5,500 bases of DNA from an uncultured Alphaproteobacteria bacterium (GTDB taxonomy: Bacteria > Pseudomonadota > Alphaproteobacteria > Micavibrionales > Micavibrionaceae). A program made the translations under genes and the position numbers. The number at the start of each line of letters is the position of its first letter. The stretch's first letter is position 1. The notes under the pieces were generated by a model. That model made no database searches and was not told the DNA's origin. It saw nothing but the letters and a program-made list of their open reading frames with translations. Of the stretch, positions 1-4,984 are shown one piece after another. The DNA is taken from assembly GCA_937128575.1 (NCBI GenBank), contig CAKZMN010000298.1:1-5500 (forward strand), read 5' to 3'.

Positions 1-243
1 TGGGTGCATAGCTCCCTAATTTCCGGCAGGCGTACAGGACTTATAATAATGGAAGACGGCGCCGCGCCATTGCGCAGTAAAGCCAAGCCAGATGGCCGCC
101 TAATCGCCTTGCTGGAGGCAGGCAGCCTCATCCATCTAGAGAACTGCGACGGTACATGGTGCCGCATCCGCATTTCAGGCTATAAAGGCTACACAAAGCA
201 GCAAAATATCTGGGGCGCGTACGAAAACGAAGTTTTTGACTAA
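1..243 (+). CDS. Bacterial SH3-like domain protein, C-terminal part (5' end outside window)
   Basis: This is the last 80 residues of a protein whose reading frame is open to the first base, so the true start lies upstream; the GTG at position 4 falls inside the conserved block and is not a start. Visible family features are a WVHSSLISGRR block at the left edge, a paired-cysteine segment ENCDGTWCRI about residues 47-56, and a closing GYKGYTKQQNIWG block about residues 60-72. This pattern matches the SH3-like (SH3_4/DUF1058-type) proteins of Alphaproteobacteria, which are often exported and thought to bind cell-wall or protein ligands. No signal peptide can be judged because the N-terminus is missing. 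From memory, such genes often lie upstream of irr and fabA in this class, which agrees with the fab genes here. The exact function is unknown. Confidence 0.82.
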   Translation, partial: WVHSSLISGRRTGLIIMEDGAAPLRSKAKPDGRLIALLEAGSLIHLENCDGTWCRIRISGYKGYTKQQNIWGAYENEVFD

Positions 244-300
244 CTCCAAAACGCAGACTCAGATTCGCGTTCCAGCCTTTTTATTTTAGACTCTTTACCA

Positions 301-339
301 GAATCACGATTTCGCTTATTCTTATTAAGTAGGTGATTC
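301..339. repeat. Inverted repeat GAATCAC / GTGATTC, each arm holding a GANTC site
   Basis: GAATCAC at 301-307 is exactly complementary in reverse to GTGATTC at 333-339, with 25 bases between the arms. Each arm contains one GANTC site. GTGATTC occurs again at 444-450, beside the start of the next gene, and at 551-557 inside it. The long spacer suits a protein binding two half-sites better than a stable hairpin. Confidence 0.5.
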
Positions 340-350
340 GCTTACTTCTT
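311..350 (+). repeat. Imperfect direct repeat TTCGCTTA(C)TTCTT
   Basis: TTCGCTTATTCTT at 311-323 recurs as TTCGCTTACTTCTT at 337-350, with one inserted C. The copies start 26 bases apart, about two and a half helical turns. They interleave with the inverted repeat at 301-339. Two copies are too few to call an iteron array. Confidence 0.45.
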
Positions 351-355
351 TTTTT
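327..355 (+). terminator. Weak candidate intrinsic terminator after the SH3-like gene
   Basis: AAGTAG at 327-332 can pair with CTTACTT at 341-347, leaving one bulged T and an eight-base loop. The stem is followed at once by a run of seven Ts (349-355). The stem is short and AT-rich, so termination would be weak, and the structure lies 84 bases after the stop codon of the SH3-like gene. It overlaps other repeats in this region, so it may have another role. Confidence 0.3.
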
Positions 356-369
356 GGCCATCCACAGCC

Positions 370-378
370 TTATCCACA
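370..378 (+). promoter_or_regulatory. Consensus DnaA box TTATCCACA, with a degenerate box at 358-366
   Basis: Positions 370-378 read TTATCCACA, identical to the high-affinity DnaA box consensus. A second copy, CCATCCACA, lies in the same orientation at 358-366 and matches seven of nine bases, 12 bases from the first. Such boxes occur at replication origins and at promoters of genes that DnaA regulates. Here the site lies about 75 bases before the start of the gene at 452, a place where bound DnaA could affect its transcription. A single nine-base match can also arise by chance, so binding is not established. Confidence 0.5.
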
Positions 379-451
379 AATTCTGATTTCTAAAACCCTG
401 GTCTTAATTCTTTGAAACCACGTCCATAACGATTCAAACGAGAGTGATTCC

Positions 452-1426
452 ATGTTCGCATTAACAAACAAGCCCGATATGGGCGCCAGACTCTACACCG
501 GCCTAATTCATATGGCGACTGATCCGCAGCGCGGCACAGATGTTATGAAGGTGATTCAGCACATGTCTGGTGTTTTGATTGAAACATACATGGTGTTTGA
601 CGAGCCTGATCAGGCCATGGAGTCCAGCTTTTCTATGATGCGCGACCTATTAGGGTGTGAGCCGCTCTCCGGCTTAGTAACGCGCGGCGCTCTCCCGCCT
701 GCACATGTAATGGATAGCGAGATTGAGCGCGGCCGTTTCGCTGCCCGTATGTTCTTTGAGGAGTGGCTCGATTGTAAATTCGAATTCCACAAACTGATCC
801 TCGTGATCATTCAAAATATTATCGTAGCTTGGGAAGATGATCACCAGTCACGCGCCGAATCCTTCCGTTTGTTGGTTGAGTGCGTTAAGCGCGGCATGGC
901 CTTTGAAATCGCGGCGCAAGAGCTATGCGACGTGGTGATTGAGAAAAAGGTAGCGGGTGAGGGCTGGTCTCTTGGTGATTGCATAGCATCCCTAAGCGCT
1001 GTTGCTGGCCGTCGTTTGGCAATGTCCTTGGGCGGCGAAACATGTGATTTATTCCATGGCTCCGACATTCCTGAAAATCTAGATCACGTTGTCTATGTCA
1101 TGACACAAGAGGCCGTACGTCTCGGTGTGCCCGCGGGCAGTGACTGGCGCTTTGGCCTTGCCGCCAATGATGTACCCGTACATGCGCCGCTTAATCTAAT
1201 TTTGGGCATTGAGCCCTATTGCCACAGCTTTTTTGGCGCAATTTCTCTGACCAATCAATATGATCAGGCCGTGTGCTGCGCCAAGGCCGCGGGGCGTATG
1301 ATCGCGGTTGCTGCCGGTGGAGAGGTTCCTGAAATGGAGCCCGCAATCGCCAAGCCGCTTGCCATGTCTGCCATCACGGAGACTTATAAATCCGTCTGCA
1401 TGCAGCAAACATCCGCCGCGCTTTAA
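452..1426 (+). CDS. Unrecognised 324-residue protein upstream of the fab operon
   Basis: I do not recognise this family. The frame is open for 324 codons with sequence that looks like a genuine soluble, largely helical protein. The ATG at 452 is supported by GAGAG at 440-444, seven bases upstream. There is no signal peptide. One short hydrophobic stretch (about residues 115-127, LILVIIQNIIVAW) is followed by acidic residues and looks like a buried helix rather than a membrane anchor. Ten cysteines are scattered (69, 108, 144, 159, 177, 198, 257, 275, 276, 316), without a CxxC or other clear metal motif. It ends in a hydrophilic tail. It is co-directional with fabA but separated by 119 bases that hold a promoter candidate, so it is probably a separate unit with possible read-through. 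In many relatives the iron regulator Irr stands at this place; this protein has neither Irr's length nor its motifs. Its upstream region is rich in GANTC sites, so cell-cycle-timed expression is possible. Confidence 0.82.
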   Translation: MFALTNKPDMGARLYTGLIHMATDPQRGTDVMKVIQHMSGVLIETYMVFDEPDQAMESSFSMMRDLLGCEPLSGLVTRGALPPAHVMDSEIERGRFAARMFFEEWLDCKFEFHKLILVIIQNIIVAWEDDHQSRAESFRLLVECVKRGMAFEIAAQELCDVVIEKKVAGEGWSLGDCIASLSAVAGRRLAMSLGGETCDLFHGSDIPENLDHVVYVMTQEAVRLGVPAGSDWRFGLAANDVPVHAPLNLILGIEPYCHSFFGAISLTNQYDQAVCCAKAAGRMIAVAAGGEVPEMEPAIAKPLAMSAITETYKSVCMQQTSAAL

Positions 1427-1451
1427 ATCCATAAACCAAACATAATTTGAT

Positions 1452-1470
1452 GCGGGGATATATCCGCCGC
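1452..1470. promoter_or_regulatory. Palindrome upstream of the fabA promoter, possible operator
   Basis: GGATATATCC at 1456-1465 is a perfect ten-base palindrome. It is flanked by GCGG (1452-1455) and CCGC (1467-1470), which are also complementary, with one extra G at 1466. No T-run follows, so it is not a standard terminator for the gene ending at 1426. Its place just upstream of the putative -35 of fabA suits an operator, but no regulator is known to me for this motif. Confidence 0.35.
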
Positions 1471-1475
1471 AACCC

Positions 1476-1504
1476 TTGCACATGGGCGCATATATTCGTA
1501 TAAC
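1476..1504 (+). promoter_or_regulatory. Candidate promoter of the fabA-fabB-fabI operon
   Basis: TTGCAC at 1476-1481 and TATAAC at 1499-1504 are separated by 17 bases, the best spacing for a housekeeping sigma factor. The -10 element matches five of six consensus bases, while the -35 is weaker. Transcription would begin near 1511, leaving a leader of about 35 bases before the fabA ATG. A second AT-rich hexamer, TATAAA at 1511-1516, is an alternative -10. Confidence 0.4.
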
Positions 1505-1545
1505 TTTGCTTATAAATTTCAGTCAAAAAATGGAAATGAAGATTT

Positions 1546-2067
1546 ATGAGCTACGAAAAAAAATCCAGTTATTCATATGAAGAAATCCTAACCTGCGGCG
1601 AGGGCAAAATGTTTGGCCCCGGCAATGCACAATTGCCATTGCCCAACATGCTTATGTTCGATCGCATCACGCACATCGCGGAAGAGGGCGGTGAGTTCGG
1701 CAAGGGCCAAGTAGTCGCAGAACTCGATATCAATCCAGACATTTGGTTCTTTGATTGCCATTTTAAGGGCGATCCAGTAATGCCTGGCTGTCTTGGTCTT
1801 GATGCCCTTTGGCAGCTTACGGGTTTCTGGATGGGCTGGACAGGCGCACAAGGCTCCGGTCGTGCGCTCGGTGTTGGTGAAATTAAGCTAACTGAACAAA
1901 TTCTTCCCACTGCGAAATTGGTGAAATACACCGTTGATGTAAAACGCTTCATTAATCGCCGCCTTGTTATGGGCGTTGCCGATGGTCGCGTCGAAGTCGA
2001 TGGCAAAATCGCATGTGAAGTCACCGACATGAAGGTCGGCCTCTTTGATAACTCTGCCGCTAAATAA
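1546..2067 (+). CDS. fabA: 3-hydroxydecanoyl-ACP dehydratase/isomerase FabA
   Basis: FabA is the cytoplasmic bifunctional enzyme that dehydrates 3-hydroxydecanoyl-ACP to trans-2-decenoyl-ACP and isomerises this to cis-3-decenoyl-ACP, the branch point into unsaturated fatty acids. The 173-residue product is almost the length of E. coli FabA (172) and resembles it throughout: [13 protein letters not shown] (about 29-41), [20 protein letters not shown] (59-78) and [13 protein letters not shown] (79-91). The catalytic pair of the hot-dog fold is present as His72 and Asp86. [11 protein letters not shown] and the C-terminal KVGLF segment are also conserved. The isomerase subfamily signature separates it from FabZ, which is shorter and lacks these blocks. 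A weak GAAG at 1538-1541 precedes the ATG by four bases. The gene is the first of a three-gene operon, 18 bases ahead of fabB. Confidence 0.98.
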   Translation: MSYEKKSSYSYEEILTCGEGKMFGPGNAQLPLPNMLMFDRITHIAEEGGEFGKGQVVAELDINPDIWFFDCHFKGDPVMPGCLGLDALWQLTGFWMGWTGAQGSGRALGVGEIKLTEQILPTAKLVKYTVDVKRFINRRLVMGVADGRVEVDGKIACEVTDMKVGLFDNSAAK

Positions 2068-2070
2068 GTA

Positions 2071-2077
2071 AGAAAGG
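2071..2077 (+). promoter_or_regulatory. Ribosome binding site of fabB
   Basis: AGAAAGG lies eight bases before the ATG at 2086, in the 18-base gap after fabA. It is clearly stronger than the site before fabA and supports this start for fabB. Confidence 0.65.
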
Positions 2078-2085
2078 CTACGGTC

Positions 2086-3312
2086 ATGAGACGCGTTGTT
2101 GTAACAGGAATTGGAATTGTATCATGCATCGGTAATAACGCTGATGAGGTGTTGGTATCGCTTAAAAACGGTAAGTCCGGCATTACATTCTCCGAAGAAT
2201 ACGCCGAAATGGGCTTCCGCTCTCAGGTGCATGGCAAGCCTAATATTGATCTAGCCGAGGCCATCGACAAGCGTCTGTTCCGCTTTATGGGCGATGCTGC
2301 GGCTTACACGCATCTATCCATGGAACAAGCCATCGCGGATGCGGGCCTAGAAGAATCCGATGTCGTAAATGAGCGCACCGGCATTATCGTCGGCTCTGGC
2401 GGTCCATCAACCCGCGCGCAAGTTGCCGCCGCCGACATTACCCGCGAAAAAAGCCCAAAGCGCGTAGGCCCATTCGCGGTGCCCAAGGCCATGTGTTCCA
2501 CCACATCGGCAACTGCGGCGACCAATTTCAAGATCAAGGGCGTGAATTACACAATTTCATCAGCATGCTCCACATCCGCGCATTGCATCGGCAGCGCGAC
2601 TGAGCAAATTCAATGGGGCAAGCAAGATGTTATGTTTGCCGGCGGCGGAGAAGAGCTAGATTGGACGCTGTCCGTACTTTTCGATGCCATGGGCGCGATG
2701 AGCTCCAAATATAACGACACACCCGAAAAAGCGGCCAGAGCCTATGATGCAAATCGTGATGGCTTCGTAATTTCCGGTGGCGGCGGTATTTTGGTGCTGG
2801 AGGAACTCGAGCACGCAAAGGCTAGAGGCGCAAAAATCTATGCTGAAGTAACGGGCTACGGCGCAACATCGGATGGCGCCGATATGGTTGCGCCAAGCGG
2901 CGAAGGCGCGGTGCGCTGTATGCAGCAAGCCATGAGTACAATTAAAACGCCAGTGACCTACATCAACACCCACGGCACATCCACGCCCGTCGGTGACATC
3001 ACTGAGCTAAATGCCATGCGTGAGGTTTTTGATCCCCTCGATCAGGATTACCCACACATCAGCGCGACAAAATCCATGACCGGGCACTCACTCGGCGGGA
3101 CAGGCGTGCAAGAGGCGATCTATAGCATCCTAATGATGCAAAATAATTTCGTAGCGCCCAGCATTAATATCGAGGATTTAGACGAGGGCGCGGCCGGAAT
3201 GCCTGTCGCAACATCCCGCGTTGATAATGTGGATCACGAAACCGTGATCTCAAACAGCTTCGGCTTCGGCGGTACCAATTGTACCCTCGCCATGAGCAAG
3301 TATAAGGATTGA
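2086..3312 (+). CDS. fabB: 3-oxoacyl-ACP synthase I FabB
   Basis: FabB is the condensing enzyme that joins malonyl-ACP to acyl-ACP and, unlike FabF, efficiently elongates the cis-3-decenoyl-ACP made by FabA. The 408-residue product matches the family length (E. coli 406). The N-terminus has the [15 protein letters not shown] block. The thiolase-fold catalytic triad is complete: nucleophile Cys161 in [13 protein letters not shown], His296 in [12 protein letters not shown], and His334 in [12 protein letters not shown], with the conserved Lys329. The C-terminal NSFGFGGTN glycine loop is intact. The [11 protein letters not shown] context and pairing with fabA favour FabB over FabF. No damage or frameshift is seen. 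The stop codon lies two bases before the fabI ATG, so the two genes are probably translationally linked. Confidence 0.97.
   Translation: MRRVVVTGIGIVSCIGNNADEVLVSLKNGKSGITFSEEYAEMGFRSQVHGKPNIDLAEAIDKRLFRFMGDAAAYTHLSMEQAIADAGLEESDVVNERTGIIVGSGGPSTRAQVAAADITREKSPKRVGPFAVPKAMCSTTSATAATNFKIKGVNYTISSACSTSAHCIGSATEQIQWGKQDVMFAGGGEELDWTLSVLFDAMGAMSSKYNDTPEKAARAYDANRDGFVISGGGGILVLEELEHAKARGAKIYAEVTGYGATSDGADMVAPSGEGAVRCMQQAMSTIKTPVTYINTHGTSTPVGDITELNAMREVFDPLDQDYPHISATKSMTGHSLGGTGVQEAIYSILMMQNNFVAPSINIEDLDEGAAGMPVATSRVDNVDHETVISNSFGFGGTNCTLAMSKYKD
3304..3308 (+). promoter_or_regulatory. Ribosome binding site that sets the fabI start at 3315
   Basis: AAGGA at 3304-3308 lies inside the last codons of fabB. 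It is six bases from the ATG at 3315, good spacing, but directly touches the in-frame TTG at 3309. This favours ATG 3315 as the start of fabI and excludes the longer TTG version. Confidence 0.7.
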
Positions 3313-3314
3313 GT

Positions 3315-4127
3315 ATGAAAGATTTGATGAAGGGTAAAAAGGGGCTCGTCATGGGCGTTGCGAACGAGAAATCGATCGCATGGGGCATGGCCAAAGCGCT
3401 GCACGAGCAGGGCGCAGAGCTGGCCTTCACCTTCCAAGGCGATGCCTTCGGCAAGCGCGTAAAGCCTTTGGCGGAGAGCGTTGGCTCAAACATCGTGCTT
3501 GATTGCGACGTTACAAACGAAGAAAGCATCGACAGCGTTTTTGCTGCTCTTGAAAAAGAATGGGGGGAGCTAGATTTTGTTGTTCACGCCATCGCATATT
3601 CCGATAAAAACGAGCTTCAGGGCAGATACGTCGACACAACGCTGCAAAATTTCCTGACCTCCATGCATATTTCTTGTTATTCCTTCACATCCGTCATGCG
3701 CCGCGCCAAAGATCTGATGAAAAATGGCGGCAGCGCCGTAACCTTAAGCTATTACGGATCTGAAAAAGTAATGCCCAATTATAACGTAATGGGCGTGGCC
3801 AAGGCCGCTTTAGAAGCCTCAACGCGCTATCTGGCTGCCGATCTAGGTCGTGAAAACATCCGGGTAAATGCTATCTCTGCTGGGCCCATGCGCACCCTTG
3901 CTGGTGCGGTAATTGGCGGCGCGCGAAGAACATTCAAATACAACGTGCTAACCGCGCCTCTTCAAAGATCGGTTGAGCTAGAGGAGCTAGGCGGAGCAGG
4001 GCTATATCTACTATCCGATATGTCCACCGCTGTTACCGGTGAAATTCATTATGTGGATTGCGGCTACAACGCCATGGGCATGCCCGCACATGATAATTTG
4101 GACGAACTCGCGGGGAGCGGCAGCTAA
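3315..4127 (+). CDS. fabI: Enoyl-ACP reductase (NADH) FabI
   Basis: FabI reduces trans-2-enoyl-ACP with NADH, the last step of each fatty acid elongation cycle, in the cytoplasm. With the ATG start the product has 270 residues, slightly longer than E. coli FabI (262) and usual for alphaproteobacterial members. It is a short-chain dehydrogenase/reductase fold: the nucleotide-binding turn GVANEKSIAWG (14-24), the adenine-site DCDVTNEES (63-71), HAIAYSDK (91-98), and the catalytic Tyr156-x6-Lys163 in YNVMGVAK, with the additional FabI tyrosine in the SYYG segment (145-148). ISAGPMRTLA (187-196) precedes the substrate-binding loop. Residue 94 is alanine where E. coli has the inhibitor-linked Gly93; this also occurs in other normal FabI proteins. 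It is the last gene of the operon and converges with the next gene, the two stop codons being three bases apart. Confidence 0.97.
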   Translation: MKDLMKGKKGLVMGVANEKSIAWGMAKALHEQGAELAFTFQGDAFGKRVKPLAESVGSNIVLDCDVTNEESIDSVFAALEKEWGELDFVVHAIAYSDKNELQGRYVDTTLQNFLTSMHISCYSFTSVMRRAKDLMKNGGSAVTLSYYGSEKVMPNYNVMGVAKAALEASTRYLAADLGRENIRVNAISAGPMRTLAGAVIGGARRTFKYNVLTAPLQRSVELEELGGAGLYLLSDMSTAVTGEIHYVDCGYNAMGMPAHDNLDELAGSGS

Positions 4128-4139
4128 GTTTTAGGCTGC
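4120..4139. terminator. Stem-loop spanning the stop codons of two convergent genes
   Basis: GCAGCTAA at 4120-4127 can pair with TTAGGCTGC at 4131-4139, with a three-base loop GTT and one bulged G. The arms contain the stop codon of fabI on the plus strand and that of the facing gene on the minus strand. Neither strand carries a T-run after the stem, so it is not a standard intrinsic terminator. It may still slow polymerase or protect the 3' ends of both transcripts. Confidence 0.4.
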
Positions 4140-4442
4140 GTACTCAACAACAGGAATCGGTGAGTGATTGGGCGCTTTCATGCCTAAAAACATCCATTCT
4201 AGATTTTTTAATCTTACATCGGGATGAAACATACGCAATACGTTTAGCCCCACACGTGGGAATTGCTCTTCTTTATATCCGGCCAGAACCTCAAGATCTT
4301 CTTCAGCAAGGGCTTTGAAAATAAGTATTTTATGAGCAGTGTGATTATGTGTGTTTCTTTCGCCGTCCATGTAAATCGCATGCGCCGCGTCGCGCGTCTC
4401 TACGCTAAATTCAACATTCTTCAAGGCTTCTACACCAGCCAT
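4131..4442 (-). CDS. Unrecognised small protein, 103 residues, convergent with fabI
   Basis: I do not recognise this family. The mixed charged and hydrophobic sequence looks like a real small cytoplasmic protein, with no signal peptide or membrane segment. It has six histidines, three of them in the NTHNHTAHK stretch (about residues 30-38), and a charged helical stretch ALAEEDLEVLAGYKEEQ (44-60). The histidine grouping could bind metal but no known motif is matched. Two starts are possible. ATG at 4449-4451 would add three residues but has its only purine-rich element touching the start; ATG at 4440-4442 has AGGA eight bases upstream and is preferred. A good promoter candidate lies at 4474-4502. 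The gene is monocistronic and ends three bases from fabI on the opposite strand. Confidence 0.68.
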   Translation of the reverse strand: MAGVEALKNVEFSVETRDAAHAIYMDGERNTHNHTAHKILIFKALAEEDLEVLAGYKEEQFPRVGLNVLRMFHPDVRLKNLEWMFLGMKAPNHSPIPVVEYAA

Positions 4443-4473
4443 AACCACCATCCTATAATTGCTTAAAGGAAGG

Positions 4474-4502
4474 GTTGTAATATAATTATAACTTTATGTC
4501 AA
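4474..4502 (-). promoter_or_regulatory. Promoter candidate for the 103-residue gene
   Basis: On the minus strand TTGACA (4502-4497), a perfect -35 consensus, is followed after 17 bases by TACAAC (4479-4474), four of six for the -10. The spacer is very AT-rich. Transcription would start near 4467, giving a leader of about 25 bases. This is the best housekeeping-type promoter in the window. Confidence 0.55.
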
Positions 4503-4541
4503 TGTTTTGGCGGGTTGCGTAAATGAAAGCCATGTGACGAC

Positions 4542-4922
4542 TTATTTCCAAAGCTCAAAACGTTCTTTGGGGGTGTTGTCGTAAACTTTTCTTGATTTTT
4601 TTACGCGCTCTTTAATTTCATCTTTTTTATCTGATGACATGTCATTGAAGATAGAAATTAACTCTTCTGAAATACTAGAATTATCTGATTCAATGATATT
4701 GCGCTTAACTCTACGCACCGCTTTAGCTGTGCCGTAGCCGCGGCATGCAAGCGTGTTTATTTGCTCGGGAACAACAAGAGCTTTATATGCCGCCGTGTTT
4801 AGTCCTCTTGCTTCTACAAAAGCCATTACTCGCATTTGAAATTCTTCGGTAACCCGAAGATGTTTTTTCGCGTTATATGGCAGATGGAAAATTTGATTTG
4901 GCGTAATCTTAATTTGTTTCAT
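4542..4922 (-). CDS. Unrecognised basic small protein, 126 residues
   Basis: I do not recognise this family. The product is strongly basic, with about 25 lysines and arginines against 16 acidic residues. The N-terminal part MKQIKITPNQIFHLPYN looks like a short strand-rich segment. A conserved-looking middle has YKALVVPEQINTLACRGYG (46-64) followed by the basic AVRRVKRN (68-75). The C-terminal third is a charged helical region (SSDKKDEIKERVKKSRKVYD, 97-116). A nucleic-acid-binding role would fit the charge but no known fold can be named. The ATG at 4920-4922 has only a poor ribosome binding site (AGAG about 13 bases away). A TTGACA promoter candidate lies at 4958-4984. The coding DNA and its flanks are more AT-rich than the fab genes, which may reflect recent acquisition or simply an orphan gene. 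Confidence 0.66.
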   Translation of the reverse strand: MKQIKITPNQIFHLPYNAKKHLRVTEEFQMRVMAFVEARGLNTAAYKALVVPEQINTLACRGYGTAKAVRRVKRNIIESDNSSISEELISIFNDMSSDKKDEIKERVKKSRKVYDNTPKERFELWK

Positions 4923-4957
4923 TTTAAATTATCAACTCTATTAATTAGAATAGGATA

Positions 4958-4984
4958 ATTACAACAGCCCGCTAAATATGTCAA
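4958..4984 (-). promoter_or_regulatory. Promoter candidate for the 126-residue gene
   Basis: On the minus strand TTGACA (4984-4979) begins directly after the stop codon of the phosphodiesterase gene. It is followed after 15 bases by TGTAAT (4963-4958), five of six for the -10. The spacing is slightly short. Transcription would begin near 4951, leaving a leader of about 28 bases. Both small genes therefore share a -35 reading TTGACATA. Confidence 0.45.

Larger units (their letters stand above)
244..451. promoter_or_regulatory. AT-rich intergenic control region with a GANTC cluster
   Basis: This 208-base gap holds seven GANTC sites, at 256, 262, 289, 301, 335, 431 and 446; chance alone would give about one. 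GANTC is the target of CcrM, the cell-cycle adenine methyltransferase of Alphaproteobacteria, and clusters of it in intergenic DNA are associated with methylation-sensitive promoters. Two further sites at 489 and 553 and one at 620 continue into the following gene. The region also holds a consensus DnaA box and short repeats, described separately. No clear full -35/-10 pair was identified, although the promoter of the gene at 452 must presumably lie here. That the region is regulatory is inferred from site density, not shown. Confidence 0.6.

Noticed and set aside
244..451. Calling the intergenic region a chromosomal origin
   Set aside because: Only one consensus DnaA box and one poor one are present, no TTAA-N7-TTAA CtrA site was found, and no origin-flanking gene is in view.
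1569..2183. A 204-codon open frame on the minus strand across fabA
   Set aside because: It lies opposite the full fabA gene, has serine-, threonine- and proline-rich composition typical of an antisense shadow, and matches no family.
2656..2973. Minus-strand open frame of 105 codons inside fabB
   Set aside because: It is wholly inside the intact fabB gene and has the composition of an antisense shadow.
3309..3314. In-frame TTG at 3309 as start of fabI, overlapping the fabB stop
   Set aside because: The ribosome binding site AAGGA ends directly before it, leaving no spacer, while ATG 3315 is correctly spaced and gives the expected protein.
3594..3596. Alanine at the FabI position equivalent to E. 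coli Gly93 as a sign of triclosan resistance
   Set aside because: Other triclosan-sensitive FabI enzymes, for example that of Staphylococcus aureus, naturally have alanine here, so no resistance claim is justified.
4263..4466. Plus-strand open frame of 67 codons opposite the 103-residue gene
   Set aside because: It has no ribosome binding site or recognisable motif, and the opposite strand has a better start, promoter and composition.
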